The notes under the pieces: generated by a model
What the model was told of the DNA's origin: nothing
Databases searched by the model: none
Seen by the model: only the letters and a program-made list of their open reading frames with translations
Program-made: the position numbers and the translations under genes
Source of the DNA: Aureimonas populi
Lineage (GTDB): Bacteria > Pseudomonadota > Alphaproteobacteria > Rhizobiales > Rhizobiaceae
DNA length: 64,000 nt
NCBI RefSeq assembly: GCF_017815515.1
Contig: NZ_CP072611.1
Location: forward strand, 2,294,001-2,358,000
Direction: 5' to 3'
Shown: positions 1-9,613 of the stretch, one piece after another
Layout: each line of letters starts with the position of its first letter
Position numbering within the stretch: position 1 is the first letter of the stretch

Positions 1-260
1 TTGGCAAGCAGGATCAGCCGCAGGCGCATCCTGTCGCGCCGCGTGTAGAGGCGCGTCGTGCCCTGCCTCTGCGGGTTCAGAAGGCCGCGATCCTCATAGA
101 AGCGCAGGCTGCGCAACGTCATGTCGAATTCACGGGCCAGATCGCCGATCTTGAAGATCTCCTTCTCGTGATCGGCGTCGGTCCGGATGCCGAGAAGGCG
201 ATCGATCTCGCTGATGAGGTCGTCCCTGTCGGTTCGCTGGGCAACGGTGGCTTGCTTCAT
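1..260 (-). CDS. MerR-family transcriptional regulator, 5' part (3' end outside window)
   Basis: Translating the minus strand from the ATG at 260 gives about 86 residues that run off the window edge. Residues about 34-70 form a MerR helix-turn-helix: FKIGDLAREFDMTLRSLRFY, then EDRGLLNP and a TRLYTRRD wing. MerR proteins bind palindromic promoters as dimers and usually respond through a C-terminal domain, which is not in the window, so the effector is unknown. An in-frame ATG lies five codons upstream at 275; the ATG at 260 is preferred because GGA sits about 8 nt before it. The polarity gene at 523 is divergent, so the two share about 260 bp of regulatory DNA. Confidence 0.8.
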   Translation of the reverse strand, partial: MKQATVAQRTDRDDLISEIDRLLGIRTDADHEKEIFKIGDLAREFDMTLRSLRFYEDRGLLNPQRQGTTRLYTRRDRMRLRLILLA

Positions 261-442
261 GGGGTATCCGCGCATTTCAAACGGCCGGGGGAAGTCCTCG
301 CAGTTCCAGACCGATTCGCCCCTAGAGTACCGAGGCTCTTCGAGCAGATCATTTAGCTATCTCTAGACTGGTGCAAGGCTGGTGCCTGTCAAATCCAGCC
401 TCGGTCCCGGTTCCCTTTCTAGAACGTAAACAAGCCACGGCC

Positions 443-462
443 GGATTAAGGCTTCGTAATCC
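443..462. promoter_or_regulatory. Inverted repeat upstream of podJ-like gene
   Basis: Perfect arms GGATTA (443-448) and TAATCC (457-462) are separated by 8 nt. The same stretch reads TTAA-N7-TAAT (446-460), which resembles the CtrA consensus TTAA-N7-TTAA with the second half degenerate. It lies 60 bp before the podJ-like start. A binding-site role is inference. Confidence 0.35.
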
Positions 463-522
463 TTCTTCCGGCCGGCCAGGAAGGGCGCGCTCCGGCGCCG
501 CGCCGCCGTTCGAGGGAAACGT

Positions 523-3500
523 ATGACCGCACGCGACAGGAATTCCCGGACCGAGGCAGTCGACCGTTCATCCGACGGCGATTCCATGTCGTCGTTGACC
601 CGGACCCTGGAAGATCTGGAAGCGCGTCTGGGACGCCTCTCGCATGTGCACCCTGATACGGTGGAAGCGCGCGGTGGCTCCGATGTTCCCGAGACGCTGA
701 GCGCCGTGCCGGAGACGCCCGGCGCGCCGGCCGCCGAGCGCCTGCGCAAGATGATCGAGCAGCGCATCGCCGCCTCCCGTTCCGGGCTCGAGGCTTCCTC
801 CGGCATCGCCATCGACGCCGCCGCCCCGCCCCAGGCGCCGGGCGCGAAGAAACCGCGTCGGCGCAAGGCGTCCTCGCCCGCGCTCGACCGCCGCTTCGGC
901 ACCATCGCCGGCGAGGTGGAGCAGCTCCAGCTCCAGGGCCAGACGCTCCAGCTCATCAGCGGCGTGGCCGAGGAGCTTCAGGTTCTCAAGGCCGAGATCC
1001 GGCAGACCATGAGCGGTCGCGACGAGGCCGGTTTCGAGGCGCTGCGCACCTCCTTCGAGGAATTGCGGGCGCTCGTCGGCTCGCAGGGGCAGGGCGGACC
1101 GCAGGCGGGCGAGATCGCCTCTATCCTCGACCGCCTGTCCGCCATGCAGGCCGAGAGCGTCGACCGCGACGCCCTCGACCAGCTTCGGGGGGAGATCGAC
1201 CGCGTCTCGCATCTCGTCGGCGAGATGGCGCGCCAGGATACGGTGGCCGCCGTCAACAAGCGCTGGGACGAGTTCGAGGCCCGGCTGTCGAAGCATGTGG
1301 AGCTGGACGGCGCGGCCAAGCGCGACCTCAATGCCGAGCTGGAACGGCTGCGCCTCTCCGTCGGCGCCCTGGCGAGCGAGGAGCAGATCCGCGCGGTGGA
1401 AAGCCGCTGGGTCGAGTTCGAATCGCGTTATCTGGATACTGTGCGCGGAGAGACGCAGGAGCATTTCACCCGCCTTCTGAAGGACGAGCTGGACACGCTG
1501 CGCGAGCGCATCGACGCGCTTGGCGCGGTGGGCGGGCCGGACGGCGCGCGCATGGACGCGCTCTCCGGGCGTATGGACGAGGCGCTCGGCCGCCTCTCCG
1601 GGCGGCTCGAGCAGATCGAGGAGGCGCTGGTCGCGCTGCCCGACATCTTCGGGATCGAGCGGCTGGAAGGGCGCATCCGCGCGCTCGGCGAAGGCATCGA
1701 GGCGCTCGCGGCGCGGGTGGACGATGCCGATCTCGAGCATTTCGTGATCCTGGAAGAGCGGCTGGACGAGATTTCCGAAGCGCTGGTGGCCTCCGCGACG
1801 CGGGGCGAGGCCGCCTTCGACATGGCGCCGATCGAGCGGATCGAGGCGCGGGTGGCCGATCTGGCCGCCCGCCTCGAGAAGCAGGCCGCGCAGGATGCGC
1901 CGGAGGGACTGGCCGAGCGAGTCGCCGAACTCTCCGCCCGCATCGAAGCTATGAGCGCCGAGCCGCGCATGGATGCCGTCGAGGCGCATATGCGGGCCTT
2001 TTCGGCGCGGATCGAGACGGCGATCGCGCAGATCGAGCAACCGACCGGGACGAACGAGGCGTTCGAGGCGCGCCTGTCCGCGCTCTCGGACAGGCTGGAG
2101 GAGGCCGCCGCCGCGCGCGTGGACGACGAGGTCGTGCGCTCGCTGGAAGCGCAGATCGGGCGGCTGGCCGAACAATTGTCGCAGAGCCTGCCCCTTTCCG
2201 GCGCATCCGAGGCCGACCCGGCGCTCGGCCAGCGCCTGGCCGCCATCGAGGAGCGCCTCGAGGCGGGCCGCGCCGATGTGATGACCGCCGCGCGGGCCGC
2301 CGCCGACGAGGCGGTGCGCCAGATGCGCGAGGACGGCGCGCGCCGCGAGGGCGAGCACGTGCTCAGCCTTTCGGAGGATCTTCGCAGCCTGGAGGCCCTT
2401 TGCCGCCAGACCGACGACCGTTCCATCCAGGTCTTCGAAGCCGTCCATGCGACGCTTCTGAAGATCGTCGAGCGGCTGACGACCATCGAGAAGGAGATGG
2501 CGGGCGGCGGCGCTGCCCCCCAGCCGGCTCCCGCCGCCGCGCCCGTCGTGGCGGCGCCCACGCGCGTCAGCGAGCCGGAGCCCGTTCTCGACACGGCGTC
2601 GGTCGCGCTCGACGCGCCCTTCGTGCGGGCCAGCGCGCCGGCGGACGAGGCACCCGGCGAGGCGCGCGGGCTCAGGGCGGCGATCGCCCGGCACTTCGGC
2701 GGGCGAGGCACGGCAAGCGCGGCGCCCAACCCGGCCGACCGCCTGCGCGCGGACAAGGCGCAGGCCGGCGATGCGGAGGCGCCCGCGCGCGCCGAGCTGG
2801 CCGATACGCCCTCGATCGACGCCGCCGACAGCATCTTCTCGCGCGAGGCCAACCGCCCGCTGGAGCCCGGTTCCGGCGCGCCCGACATCGCTTCCCTCCT
2901 GGAACGCGTACGCCAGCAGCAGAGCGGAAAGGGCGATGCCGAGCCGGTGGCCAAGGCGGACTTCATCGCCGCCGCCCGCAAGGCGGCGCTTGCCGCAGCG
3001 GCCGAGGCCGAGACGCTGAGCAGCGCGCCCGGCGAGGAGGGCCCCGCCCCCAAGGGCACGGGCCGGCACCGCAAGCCGATCCTCATGGCCGTCGGCGCGG
3101 TCCTGCTGGCGCTGATGGCCATGCCGCTCGGGCGCAGCTTCCTGGAGGAACGGGTGGCGCAGGCACCTGCGGACGACATCGTGGTGTCCGCCGTTCCCTC
3201 GCTCCCCCAGCCGGCCGAGCCCGCCACCTCCGAGCCGGCCTCCGCCTCCGAGACGCAATCCTCGGTCGTCTCCGCCACGCAGCCGGAACCCGTGCCGCAG
3301 GCCGAACCGGCCGCACCCCCGGTTGCCGAGGCTCCGGCGGTGCTGCCGGCCTCCGCGCCGGAGGAGGGGGCGTCCGGGTCCGCGACGCCCGCCGTCGAAC
3401 TGGCGGAGGAGCGGCTGGACCCCGCCGCGCAGACCCAGCCCGCGAACGCCGAGGCAGCGACCGCCGAGGCGCCGGGCGCCCCGGATGCGTCGCTCCTGCT

Positions 3501-4398
3501 CGCGGCTTTGGAAAAGCTTCCCGGATCGGCGCGGGGCGACCTGCCGGCCGCGCCTTCGGCCATCGGCACCACGCCCCTGGTGGCCGCTGCCGAAGGGGGA
3601 GACCCGCGCGCGATCTTCGAGATTGGACTGCGCCTTCTGGAGGGCCGCACGGGAACGCCGCGTCCGGCCGAGGCGCTGGACTGGTTCGCCCATTCGGCCG
3701 CCCTCGGCTTCGCGCCGGCGCAGTACAGCCTCGGCACGCTGTTCGAAAAAGGCAACGGCGTGGACCGCAACGCCACGGCGGCGAGGGACTGGTACACGCT
3801 GGCCGCCGAGGCGGGCAATGTGCGCGCCATGCATAATCTCGCGGTGCTCTACGCCACGGGTATAGACGGTCGTTCGGAGCCGGAGACGGCGGCCAGATGG
3901 TTCGTCGAGGCGGCCGAGCGGGGCATGCGCGACAGCCAGTACAATCTGGGCATTCTCCATGCGCGCGGCGCGGGCGTGGCGCAGGATCTCGGCCAGTCCT
4001 ACAAATGGTTCCAGATCGTCGGCCGGGCCGGTGACGCGGATGCGCTTGCCAAGGCCCAGGAAGTGGCCAAAGCGCTGAACGGCGAGGAGCTGGCCGCGCT
4101 CGACGAGGAGATCGCGGCCTGGACGCCGACCGAGCGGGTGGAGGCGGCGAACGCCGTGGACATCCCGTCCGAATGGGCCGGCGAGCCGCAGACGACCGCC
4201 TCGGTCGACATGACGCGGGCGATCCGCAACGTCCAGGCGATCCTCGCCAAGCTCGGCTACGACGCCGGGGTTCCGGACGGGATCGTCGGAGAGCGGACGA
4301 CGCAGGCCGTGCGCGCTTTCCAGAAGGACAACGGAATGCCCGAGAGCGGCGAGATCGACGAGGCGCTGATCCGCGAGCTTCTCGAGCGCAACGTCTGA
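523..4398 (+). CDS. podJ: PodJ-like polarity/localization factor: coiled coil, one TM, Sel1 repeats, peptidoglycan-binding domain
   Basis: This 1291-residue protein has the architecture of rhizobial PodJ-like polar organizers. Residues about 10-670 are heptad-rich coiled coil, followed by an Ala/Pro-rich linker. One transmembrane helix lies near 851-872 (PILMAVGAVLLALMAM), and a second Ala/Pro/Glu-rich periplasmic linker follows. Sel1-like repeats occupy about 1027-1176 (for example AQYSLGTLFEKGNGV and SQYNLGILHARGAGV), and a peptidoglycan_binding_1 domain ends the protein at about 1229-1291. In Caulobacter, PodJ recruits polar cell-cycle and pilus/holdfast proteins; the cytoplasmic coiled coil and periplasmic wall-binding half fit that role. 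The start at 523 has GAGGGAA at good spacing. The symbol rests on architecture, not on sequence identity that could be checked here. Confidence 0.8.
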   Translation: MTARDRNSRTEAVDRSSDGDSMSSLTRTLEDLEARLGRLSHVHPDTVEARGGSDVPETLSAVPETPGAPAAERLRKMIEQRIAASRSGLEASSGIAIDAAAPPQAPGAKKPRRRKASSPALDRRFGTIAGEVEQLQLQGQTLQLISGVAEELQVLKAEIRQTMSGRDEAGFEALRTSFEELRALVGSQGQGGPQAGEIASILDRLSAMQAESVDRDALDQLRGEIDRVSHLVGEMARQDTVAAVNKRWDEFEARLSKHVELDGAAKRDLNAELERLRLSVGALASEEQIRAVESRWVEFESRYLDTVRGETQEHFTRLLKDELDTLRERIDALGAVGGPDGARMDALSGRMDEALGRLSGRLEQIEEALVALPDIFGIERLEGRIRALGEGIEALAARVDDADLEHFVILEERLDEISEALVASATRGEAAFDMAPIERIEARVADLAARLEKQAAQDAPEGLAERVAELSARIEAMSAEPRMDAVEAHMRAFSARIETAIAQIEQPTGTNEAFEARLSALSDRLEEAAAARVDDEVVRSLEAQIGRLAEQLSQSLPLSGASEADPALGQRLAAIEERLEAGRADVMTAARAAADEAVRQMREDGARREGEHVLSLSEDLRSLEALCRQTDDRSIQVFEAVHATLLKIVERLTTIEKEMAGGGAAPQPAPAAAPVVAAPTRVSEPEPVLDTASVALDAPFVRASAPADEAPGEARGLRAAIARHFGGRGTASAAPNPADRLRADKAQAGDAEAPARAELADTPSIDAADSIFSREANRPLEPGSGAPDIASLLERVRQQQSGKGDAEPVAKADFIAAARKAALAAAAEAETLSSAPGEEGPAPKGTGRHRKPILMAVGAVLLALMAMPLGRSFLEERVAQAPADDIVVSAVPSLPQPAEPATSEPASASETQSSVVSATQPEPVPQAEPAAPPVAEAPAVLPASAPEEGASGSATPAVELAEERLDPAAQTQPANAEAATAEAPGAPDASLLLAALEKLPGSARGDLPAAPSAIGTTPLVAAAEGGDPRAIFEIGLRLLEGRTGTPRPAEALDWFAHSAALGFAPAQYSLGTLFEKGNGVDRNATAARDWYTLAAEAGNVRAMHNLAVLYATGIDGRSEPETAARWFVEAAERGMRDSQYNLGILHARGAGVAQDLGQSYKWFQIVGRAGDADALAKAQEVAKALNGEELAALDEEIAAWTPTERVEAANAVDIPSEWAGEPQTTASVDMTRAIRNVQAILAKLGYDAGVPDGIVGERTTQAVRAFQKDNGMPESGEIDEALIRELLERNV

Positions 4399-4481
4399 CA
4401 CGGTTTCCGGTCGATCGGACCGGCGTCGGGGTGAGAATACACGCGCCGGTTCACCATTCCCGCGCTTTGGGTTTGACTTGC

Positions 4482-4518
4482 AAAAGGGGTTCGGGCCATG
4501 ACGGTTCGCACCCCTTTT
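4482..4518 (+). terminator. Rho-independent-type terminator after podJ-like gene
   Basis: A 9-bp stem pairs AAAAGGGGT (4482-4490) with ACCCCTTTT (4510-4518) and is followed by more T. The loop of about 19 nt is long for a classical terminator. It lies 83 bp past the upstream stop and before the TauE-like gene. Confidence 0.55.
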
Positions 4519-4561
4519 TTCTTGTCCCGGCTTGCATGTCGGTATCGGGGACGAGAGCCGC

Positions 4562-5491
4562 GTGAATCTTTATCTTCCCATCGCCGAGATGTCGGTGAAC
4601 GTCTTCGTGCTCGTCGGCATGGGCGCGGCGGTGGGTTTCCTCTCGGGCCTGTTCGGGGTCGGCGGGGGCTTCCTCATCACGCCGCTGCTGATCTTCTACA
4701 ACATCCCGCCCGCCATCGCCGTGGCCACGGGCGCCAACCAGGTGATCGCCTCCTCCTTCTCCGGGGCGCTCGCCCATTTCAAGCGCGGCACGGTGGATTT
4801 CAAGCTGGCGGGAATGCTGCTTGCGGGGGGCGCGGCGGGCTCTGTCGCGGGCGTCTATCTTTTCACGGTTCTGCGCCGCTTCGGCCAGCTCGATCTTGCC
4901 GTGTCGCTTCTCTACGTCGTCATGCTGGGCGTCGTCGGCGGGCTGATGATGGTGGAGAGCGTGCAGGCGATGCGCCGCGTCCATGCCGGCGGCTCCGGCG
5001 AGGTCAAGCGCCCGGGCCACCACAACTGGGTGCACCGGCTGCCGCTGAAGGTGCGTTTCAAGCGCTCCAAGCTCTACGTCTCGGCCATTCCGGTCCTCGG
5101 GCTCGGCTTCTTCATCGGCGTGCTGGCGGCCGTCATGGGGGTGGGCGGCGGCTTCATCATGGTGCCGGCCATGATCTACCTCCTGCGCGTGCCCACCAGC
5201 GTCGTGGTGGGCACCTCGCTGGTGCAGGTGATGTTCACCGCCGCGGTGACGACCGTGCTGCAGGCGGCGACGAACCAGACGATCGACGTGCTCCTCGCCT
5301 TCCTCCTGATGATCGGCGGCGTGCTGGGCGCGCAGTTCGGGGCGGAGGCCGGCCGCAAGCTGCGCGGCGACCAACTGCGCGCGCTGCTCGCCCTCCTGGT
5401 GCTCTCGGTGGCGGTGAGACTCCTGTTCGAGCTCGTGACCATGCCGGACGAGCTGTTCTCGATCACGCTTTCGACGGGCGAGGAGCTGTGA
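4562..5491 (+). CDS. TauE/SafE-family sulfite/anion exporter-like membrane protein
   Basis: This is a multi-spanning membrane protein with the two repeated glycine-rich TauE/SafE motifs: GLFGVGGGFLITPLLI near the N-terminus and AVMGVGGGFIMVPAMIYLL in the second half. The family exports sulfite, sulfoacetate or related organosulfur anions across the inner membrane; the substrate here is unknown. The GTG at 4562 (VNLYLPIAEM) is chosen because close relatives begin at that residue; an in-frame ATG at 4532 would add ten atypical residues. The stop overlaps the next gene's GTG start (GTGA), so the two are probably translationally coupled. Confidence 0.85.
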   Translation: MNLYLPIAEMSVNVFVLVGMGAAVGFLSGLFGVGGGFLITPLLIFYNIPPAIAVATGANQVIASSFSGALAHFKRGTVDFKLAGMLLAGGAAGSVAGVYLFTVLRRFGQLDLAVSLLYVVMLGVVGGLMMVESVQAMRRVHAGGSGEVKRPGHHNWVHRLPLKVRFKRSKLYVSAIPVLGLGFFIGVLAAVMGVGGGFIMVPAMIYLLRVPTSVVVGTSLVQVMFTAAVTTVLQAATNQTIDVLLAFLLMIGGVLGAQFGAEAGRKLRGDQLRALLALLVLSVAVRLLFELVTMPDELFSITLSTGEEL

Positions 5492-6258
5492 GGCGCCGGC
5501 TCGCCGCGCTTCTCGCCGCGCTCCTCGTTGCGCTCGCGCCCGCCCGCGCGCAGGAGGCCGAGACCTTCGAGATCGGCCTTTCGACGGACGTGATCTCGGT
5601 GGGCACCAATTTCGCCGGCTCGCAGCTCGTGGTCTTCGGCGCGCTCGACAATGCCGACCAGCGCATCCTGCGCCAGGGCCGCTACGATATCGTCGTGGTT
5701 CTGGAGGGGCCGCGCCGGCCGCTGGTGGTGCGCGAACGGAGCCGCTTCCTCGGCCTCTGGATCAATCGCGGGGCGGAGCGCTTTTCGGACGTGCCCGTCT
5801 CCTATTCGGTCTCCGCCACGCGCCCCTTGCGCGACGTCGCCCCCCGCGAGACGTTGCAGCAGCTCTCGGTCGGTGCTTCGAACCTGCCCTTCAACCGTGT
5901 CGAGTCCGGGGACATTGAGCGCGCCGAATATGTGGCCGCACTGAACCGGCTACGCGCCGAATCGGGGCTTTACCAATCCACCCACGGCACCATCCAGTTC
6001 GTGTCGAACACGCTGTTCCGGGCCAATCTGACCCTGCCGGCCGACCTGCCCGTGGGGCGCCATGTCGTGCGCGCCTTCCTGTTCAGGGAAGGGGCCTTCC
6101 TGCGCAATCGAAGCCAGGACCTGTGGGTGCGCAAGACGGGCTTCGAAAGCCGGATCTCCAACTACGCCGCCAGCAACGGCCTCGCCTACGGGCTGATCGC
6201 CGTGGCGCTGGCCTTCCTTGTCGGCTGGTTCGGGCGCATCCTCTTCAAGCGCGACTGA
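5488..6258 (+). CDS. TIGR02186-family conserved membrane-anchored protein
   Basis: This 256-residue protein begins with GTG overlapping the TauE-like stop. It has an N-terminal signal peptide (LLAALLVALAPARA, cleavage before QEAE), a beta-rich periplasmic domain, and one C-terminal transmembrane helix (LIAVALAFLVGWFGRIL) ending in a short basic tail. This matches the alphaproteobacterial TIGR02186 family, which sits next to TauE/SafE genes and has no established biochemical function. The overlap with the exporter suggests an accessory role to it. The stop is only 4 bp from the convergent pdeM stop, and no terminator is visible between them. Confidence 0.8.
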   Translation: MRRRLAALLAALLVALAPARAQEAETFEIGLSTDVISVGTNFAGSQLVVFGALDNADQRILRQGRYDIVVVLEGPRRPLVVRERSRFLGLWINRGAERFSDVPVSYSVSATRPLRDVAPRETLQQLSVGASNLPFNRVESGDIERAEYVAALNRLRAESGLYQSTHGTIQFVSNTLFRANLTLPADLPVGRHVVRAFLFREGAFLRNRSQDLWVRKTGFESRISNYAASNGLAYGLIAVALAFLVGWFGRILFKRD

Positions 6259-6262
6259 GCCC

Positions 6263-6979
6263 TCATCGGCACAATGACGAGAACGAGATCGGGTAGACGC
6301 GCGTGCGCCCGATCACATGCGCGACGGCCCGCTCCACCGCGAAGAGGCCGGCGAAGGCCCGGTCCAGCACGTTGAGCCCGCCGGTCGTCACGCCGAAGGA
6401 GGGCATCACCATGCGCGAGCCGTCCGAGGCGAAGCAGGCGCCGCGCACCGAGCGCCCGTTGCCGGCCACGCGCGCGAAAGGGTGGAGATGGCCCGCCACC
6501 TCGCCCATGCGCGCAAAAGGGCTCGGCTCGTGGCGGAACACGAAGGGGCCGATGCGAACCTCCTCGCGCGTCTCGCCGCCCAGGAAGGCCGGCGGCTCGG
6601 GGTCGTGGTTCCCCGTGATCCAGATCCATTCCCGCCCGGCCATGAGCGAGACGAGGGTCTCGCGGAAGGGCAGGGGCATCAGCGCCGCGCCGGGCCGGTC
6701 GTGGAAGCTGTCGCCGAGGCACACGACCCGCGCCGGCTGGTAGCGCGCCAGCGCCGAGCCGAGAAGCGCAAGCGTGGCGGCCGTGTCGTAGGGCGGCAGC
6801 AACATGCCGCGCCGCGCGAAAGCCGCGCTCTTCTCCAGGTGAAGGTCGGAGACGACGAGAAGCCGCTCCTCGGGCGCGTAAAGGACGCCGGACGGATCGC
6901 AGACGAGGCGGCCCCCGTTCAGCGCCGTCTCCACCGCTTCGCCCCCGCTGTTCGCAACACGCTGCCGCAGCCTGTTCAT
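6263..6979 (-). CDS. pdeM: PdeM-like ligase-associated metallophosphoesterase
   Basis: The protein carries calcineurin-type metallophosphoesterase motifs: VSDLHLEK near the start, CLGDSFHD, ITGNHDPE and a C-terminal HLHPF. These provide the usual Asp/His/Asn ligands for two metals. It resembles the 'ligase-associated DNA damage response endonuclease PdeM' family (TIGR04123 type), which is encoded with a DEXH helicase, an MBL exonuclease and an ATP-dependent ligase. The ATG at 6979 (MNRLRQRV) is preferred over a TTG at 7042 because family members start there and GGA lies about 8 nt upstream. It lies 79 bp downstream of the helicase on the same strand and is probably co-transcribed with it. Confidence 0.85.
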   Translation of the reverse strand: MNRLRQRVANSGGEAVETALNGGRLVCDPSGVLYAPEERLLVVSDLHLEKSAAFARRGMLLPPYDTAATLALLGSALARYQPARVVCLGDSFHDRPGAALMPLPFRETLVSLMAGREWIWITGNHDPEPPAFLGGETREEVRIGPFVFRHEPSPFARMGEVAGHLHPFARVAGNGRSVRGACFASDGSRMVMPSFGVTTGGLNVLDRAFAGLFAVERAVAHVIGRTRVYPISFSSLCR

Positions 6980-7058
6980 GCCGGTCCGAATCAAGCCTGT
7001 TCCCGTTTCGTGCCCATGCTCATGCCAGAGCGATTCCGCCAAGGGAAGAGGCTGGCGG

Positions 7059-9575
7059 TCACGAGAGCGCGCGTTCGACCATCTCGCGCTCCATCGTTTC
7101 CTGAAGCAGCTCGTCGCGCGCCTCGCCCTCGATCCGCTCCCGGCCCATCTCCAGCATGATCGGCACGGCGAGGGGCGAAATCTCGTCCAGGTTGCGGTGG
7201 ACGATGTGGTGGCGGATGCGCGCCAGGAGGTCGGATACGCGCTGCACGTCGAGAAGCCCCGTCGCCGCGTCCGCCCATGTGGCGCGCAGCAGGATGTGGT
7301 CGGGCTCGTGCGAGCGCAGGACGTCGTAGATGAGGTCCGCCGAGACCGTCACCTGCCGGCCGGTCTTCTCCCGCCCCGGATGGCGCTTGTGGATGAGGCC
7401 GGAGATCACGGCGCATTCGCGGAAGGTGCGCTTGAGCATCCACGAATCGGCCATCCACGCCTCCAGATCGTCGCCCAGCATGTCCTCGTCGAACAGCGCG
7501 TCGAGCGAAAGCCTGCCGTCGGCGATCATCGAGCCGAGGTCGCCCCGCCCCCAGACGGACAGGGCATAGTCGTTGGCCATGAAGCCGAGGGGCTTGGCAC
7601 GGGCGCGCTCCAGCCGGCGCGTCAGCAGCATTCCGAGCGTCTGGTGCGCGAGGCGCCCCTCGAAGGGATAGGCGACCATGAAGAAGCGGTTGCCGTTCGG
7701 AAAGGTCTCGACGAGCAGGTCGTTCGGCCCGGGAATGATGGATTTGCGCTTCTGGATGGCCAGCCAGTCCCCCACCTGCGTCGGCAGCGCGCCCCAGCGC
7801 CGGGGGTCGGCCAGGATTTCGCGCACCTGCGCGGCGAGGAAGGTGGTGAGAGGGAATTTGGCGCCGCCGTAATAGGGCACCTTCGGCTCGTCGGACCGCG
7901 TGTCGGTGACGAGGCATTCCATCTCGTGGATGCCCTGGAAGGCCAGCACGCGCCCGGCGAAGAGGAACGTGTCGCCGGGCGAGAGCGTCTCGAGGAACAT
8001 CTCCTCGATCTTGCCCAGCACCGGCCCGCCGCGCTGAATGGCCGAGCGCGTCTTCTTGCGGATCAGCCGCACGTTCAGCGCCTCGGCCTCCATGATGGTG
8101 CCGGCATTCATGCGGTACTGCTGCGCGATGGAGGGGTGGGACAGCCGCCATGTGCCGTCCTCGGTCAGCCTGATCTTGGCATATTGCTCGTAGACCTTGA
8201 GGGCGTACCCGCCCGTCGCCACGAACTCGACCACGCGGTCGAAGGTCTCCCGGTCCAGCGTGCGATAGGGCTCGGCCCCGCGCACCTCCTCGAACAGCTC
8301 GTCGGAGCGGAACGGCCCGGCCACCGCCATGCCGAGCACGTGCTGGGCCAGCACGTCCAGCGCGCCCTCGCGCAAGGGCGGGGTGTCCTGGGAGCCGAGA
8401 TAGTTCGCGTCCAGCGCCGCCTGGCATTCCAAGATCTCGAAGCGGTTGGCCGGCACGAGGATGGCCTTGGACGGCTCGTCCATGCGGTGATTGGCGCGCC
8501 CGATGCGCTGGGCGAGGCGCGAGGCGCCCTTGGGCGCGCCGACATGCACCACGAGGTCGATGTCGCCCCAGTCGATGCCGAGGTCCAGCGTGGAGGTGGC
8601 CACCACCGCGCGCAGCTCGTTGCGCGCCATCGCCGCTTCCACCCGCCGCCTCTGCTGCGCGTCGAGCGAGCCGTGGTGCAGGCCGATGGGCAGCGTGTCC
8701 TCGTTGACGCGCCACAGCTCCTGGAACAGGAATTCGGCGCCCGAGCGCGTGTTGACGAAGAGCAGCGTCGTCTTGTGCGCCTTGATCGTCTCGTAGATCT
8801 CGCCCATCGCGTATCCGGCGCGGTGGCCTTGCCAGGGCACGCGGGTGGAGGATTTCAGGATGGTGATGTCGGGCCGTGCGCCCCCCTCCACCGTCACGAG
8901 GTTGGCGAGCGGCCTCGTGCCCTTGGCCTGCGGCACGAGCCAGGCCCGCAGCTCGTCCGGGTCCGCGACGGTGGCGGACAGGCCGATGGTCTGGAGCCCG
9001 GGCCGCAGCCTGCGCAGGCGCGCCAGGCCCAGCGCCAGCAGGTGCCCGCGCTTGGAGATGACGAGCGAGTGCAGCTCGTCGAAGATCACGTAGCGCAGGT
9101 CCGCGAAGAAATCCGCCGCGTCCCTCGCCGCGATCAGGAGCGCGAGCTGCTCGGGCGTGGTCAGCAGGATGTCCGGAGGCTTGAGCTTCTGGCGCTGGCG
9201 CTTGGACTGGGATGTGTCGCCCGTGCGCGTCTCCAGCTCCACCGCAAGGCCCATCTCCGAAACCGGCGTGGAGAGATTGCGGTGGATGTCGGTGGCCAGC
9301 GCCTTCAGCGGCGAGATGTAGAGCGTGTGGACGCCGGGCGGGCGCGTGCCGGGCTTGCGCTTCCCGCGCCGGTGCAGGTCCACCAGCGAGGGCAGGAAGC
9401 CCGCCAGTGTCTTGCCCGCGCCGGTGGGCGCGATCAACAGCACGCTGGCGCCGAGCCCGGTGCGCGACAAGAGTTCGAGCTGGTGCGCGCGCGGGTTCCA
9501 ACCCTTGCCCGAGAACCATCGTGCGAAGGGTTCGGGAAGAAGCGGATGGGGATCGGGGCTCGGCAAGGCGCTCAC
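7059..9575 (-). CDS. Ligase-associated DNA damage response DEXH-box helicase
   Basis: This 838-residue SF2 helicase resembles the Lhr-type, ligase-associated DEXH family (TIGR04121 type). Visible motifs are IAPTGAGKT (Walker A), TTPEQLALL, FDELH (DEXH box), LSATVAD (motif III), the helicase C-domain segment VVATSTLDLGIDWG, and QRIGRANHR (motif VI). A long C-terminal winged-helix/core region follows, as in Lhr proteins, which unwind RNA:DNA or DNA duplexes 3'-5'. The start is uncertain: GTG at 9575 is the first reasonable codon after the YitT stop, but no clear ribosome site precedes it. The reading frame stays open far upstream across neighbouring genes; that extension has no family similarity and is excluded. 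Confidence 0.9.
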   Translation of the reverse strand: MSALPSPDPHPLLPEPFARWFSGKGWNPRAHQLELLSRTGLGASVLLIAPTGAGKTLAGFLPSLVDLHRRGKRKPGTRPPGVHTLYISPLKALATDIHRNLSTPVSEMGLAVELETRTGDTSQSKRQRQKLKPPDILLTTPEQLALLIAARDAADFFADLRYVIFDELHSLVISKRGHLLALGLARLRRLRPGLQTIGLSATVADPDELRAWLVPQAKGTRPLANLVTVEGGARPDITILKSSTRVPWQGHRAGYAMGEIYETIKAHKTTLLFVNTRSGAEFLFQELWRVNEDTLPIGLHHGSLDAQQRRRVEAAMARNELRAVVATSTLDLGIDWGDIDLVVHVGAPKGASRLAQRIGRANHRMDEPSKAILVPANRFEILECQAALDANYLGSQDTPPLREGALDVLAQHVLGMAVAGPFRSDELFEEVRGAEPYRTLDRETFDRVVEFVATGGYALKVYEQYAKIRLTEDGTWRLSHPSIAQQYRMNAGTIMEAEALNVRLIRKKTRSAIQRGGPVLGKIEEMFLETLSPGDTFLFAGRVLAFQGIHEMECLVTDTRSDEPKVPYYGGAKFPLTTFLAAQVREILADPRRWGALPTQVGDWLAIQKRKSIIPGPNDLLVETFPNGNRFFMVAYPFEGRLAHQTLGMLLTRRLERARAKPLGFMANDYALSVWGRGDLGSMIADGRLSLDALFDEDMLGDDLEAWMADSWMLKRTFRECAVISGLIHKRHPGREKTGRQVTVSADLIYDVLRSHEPDHILLRATWADAATGLLDVQRVSDLLARIRHHIVHRNLDEISPLAVPIMLEMGRERIEGEARDELLQETMEREMVERALS

Positions 9576-9613
9576 GGTCAGGGAGATAAGGCGGCCTGCC
9601 GCCGAGCCCAAGG

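Noticed and set aside
568..4401. Very long open frame (about 1277 codons) on the minus strand opposite the podJ-like gene
   Set aside because: It is the antisense shadow of a GC-rich coiled-coil gene. Its translation is Arg/Gly/His-rich low-complexity sequence with no motifs, while the plus strand has clear domains and a ribosome site.
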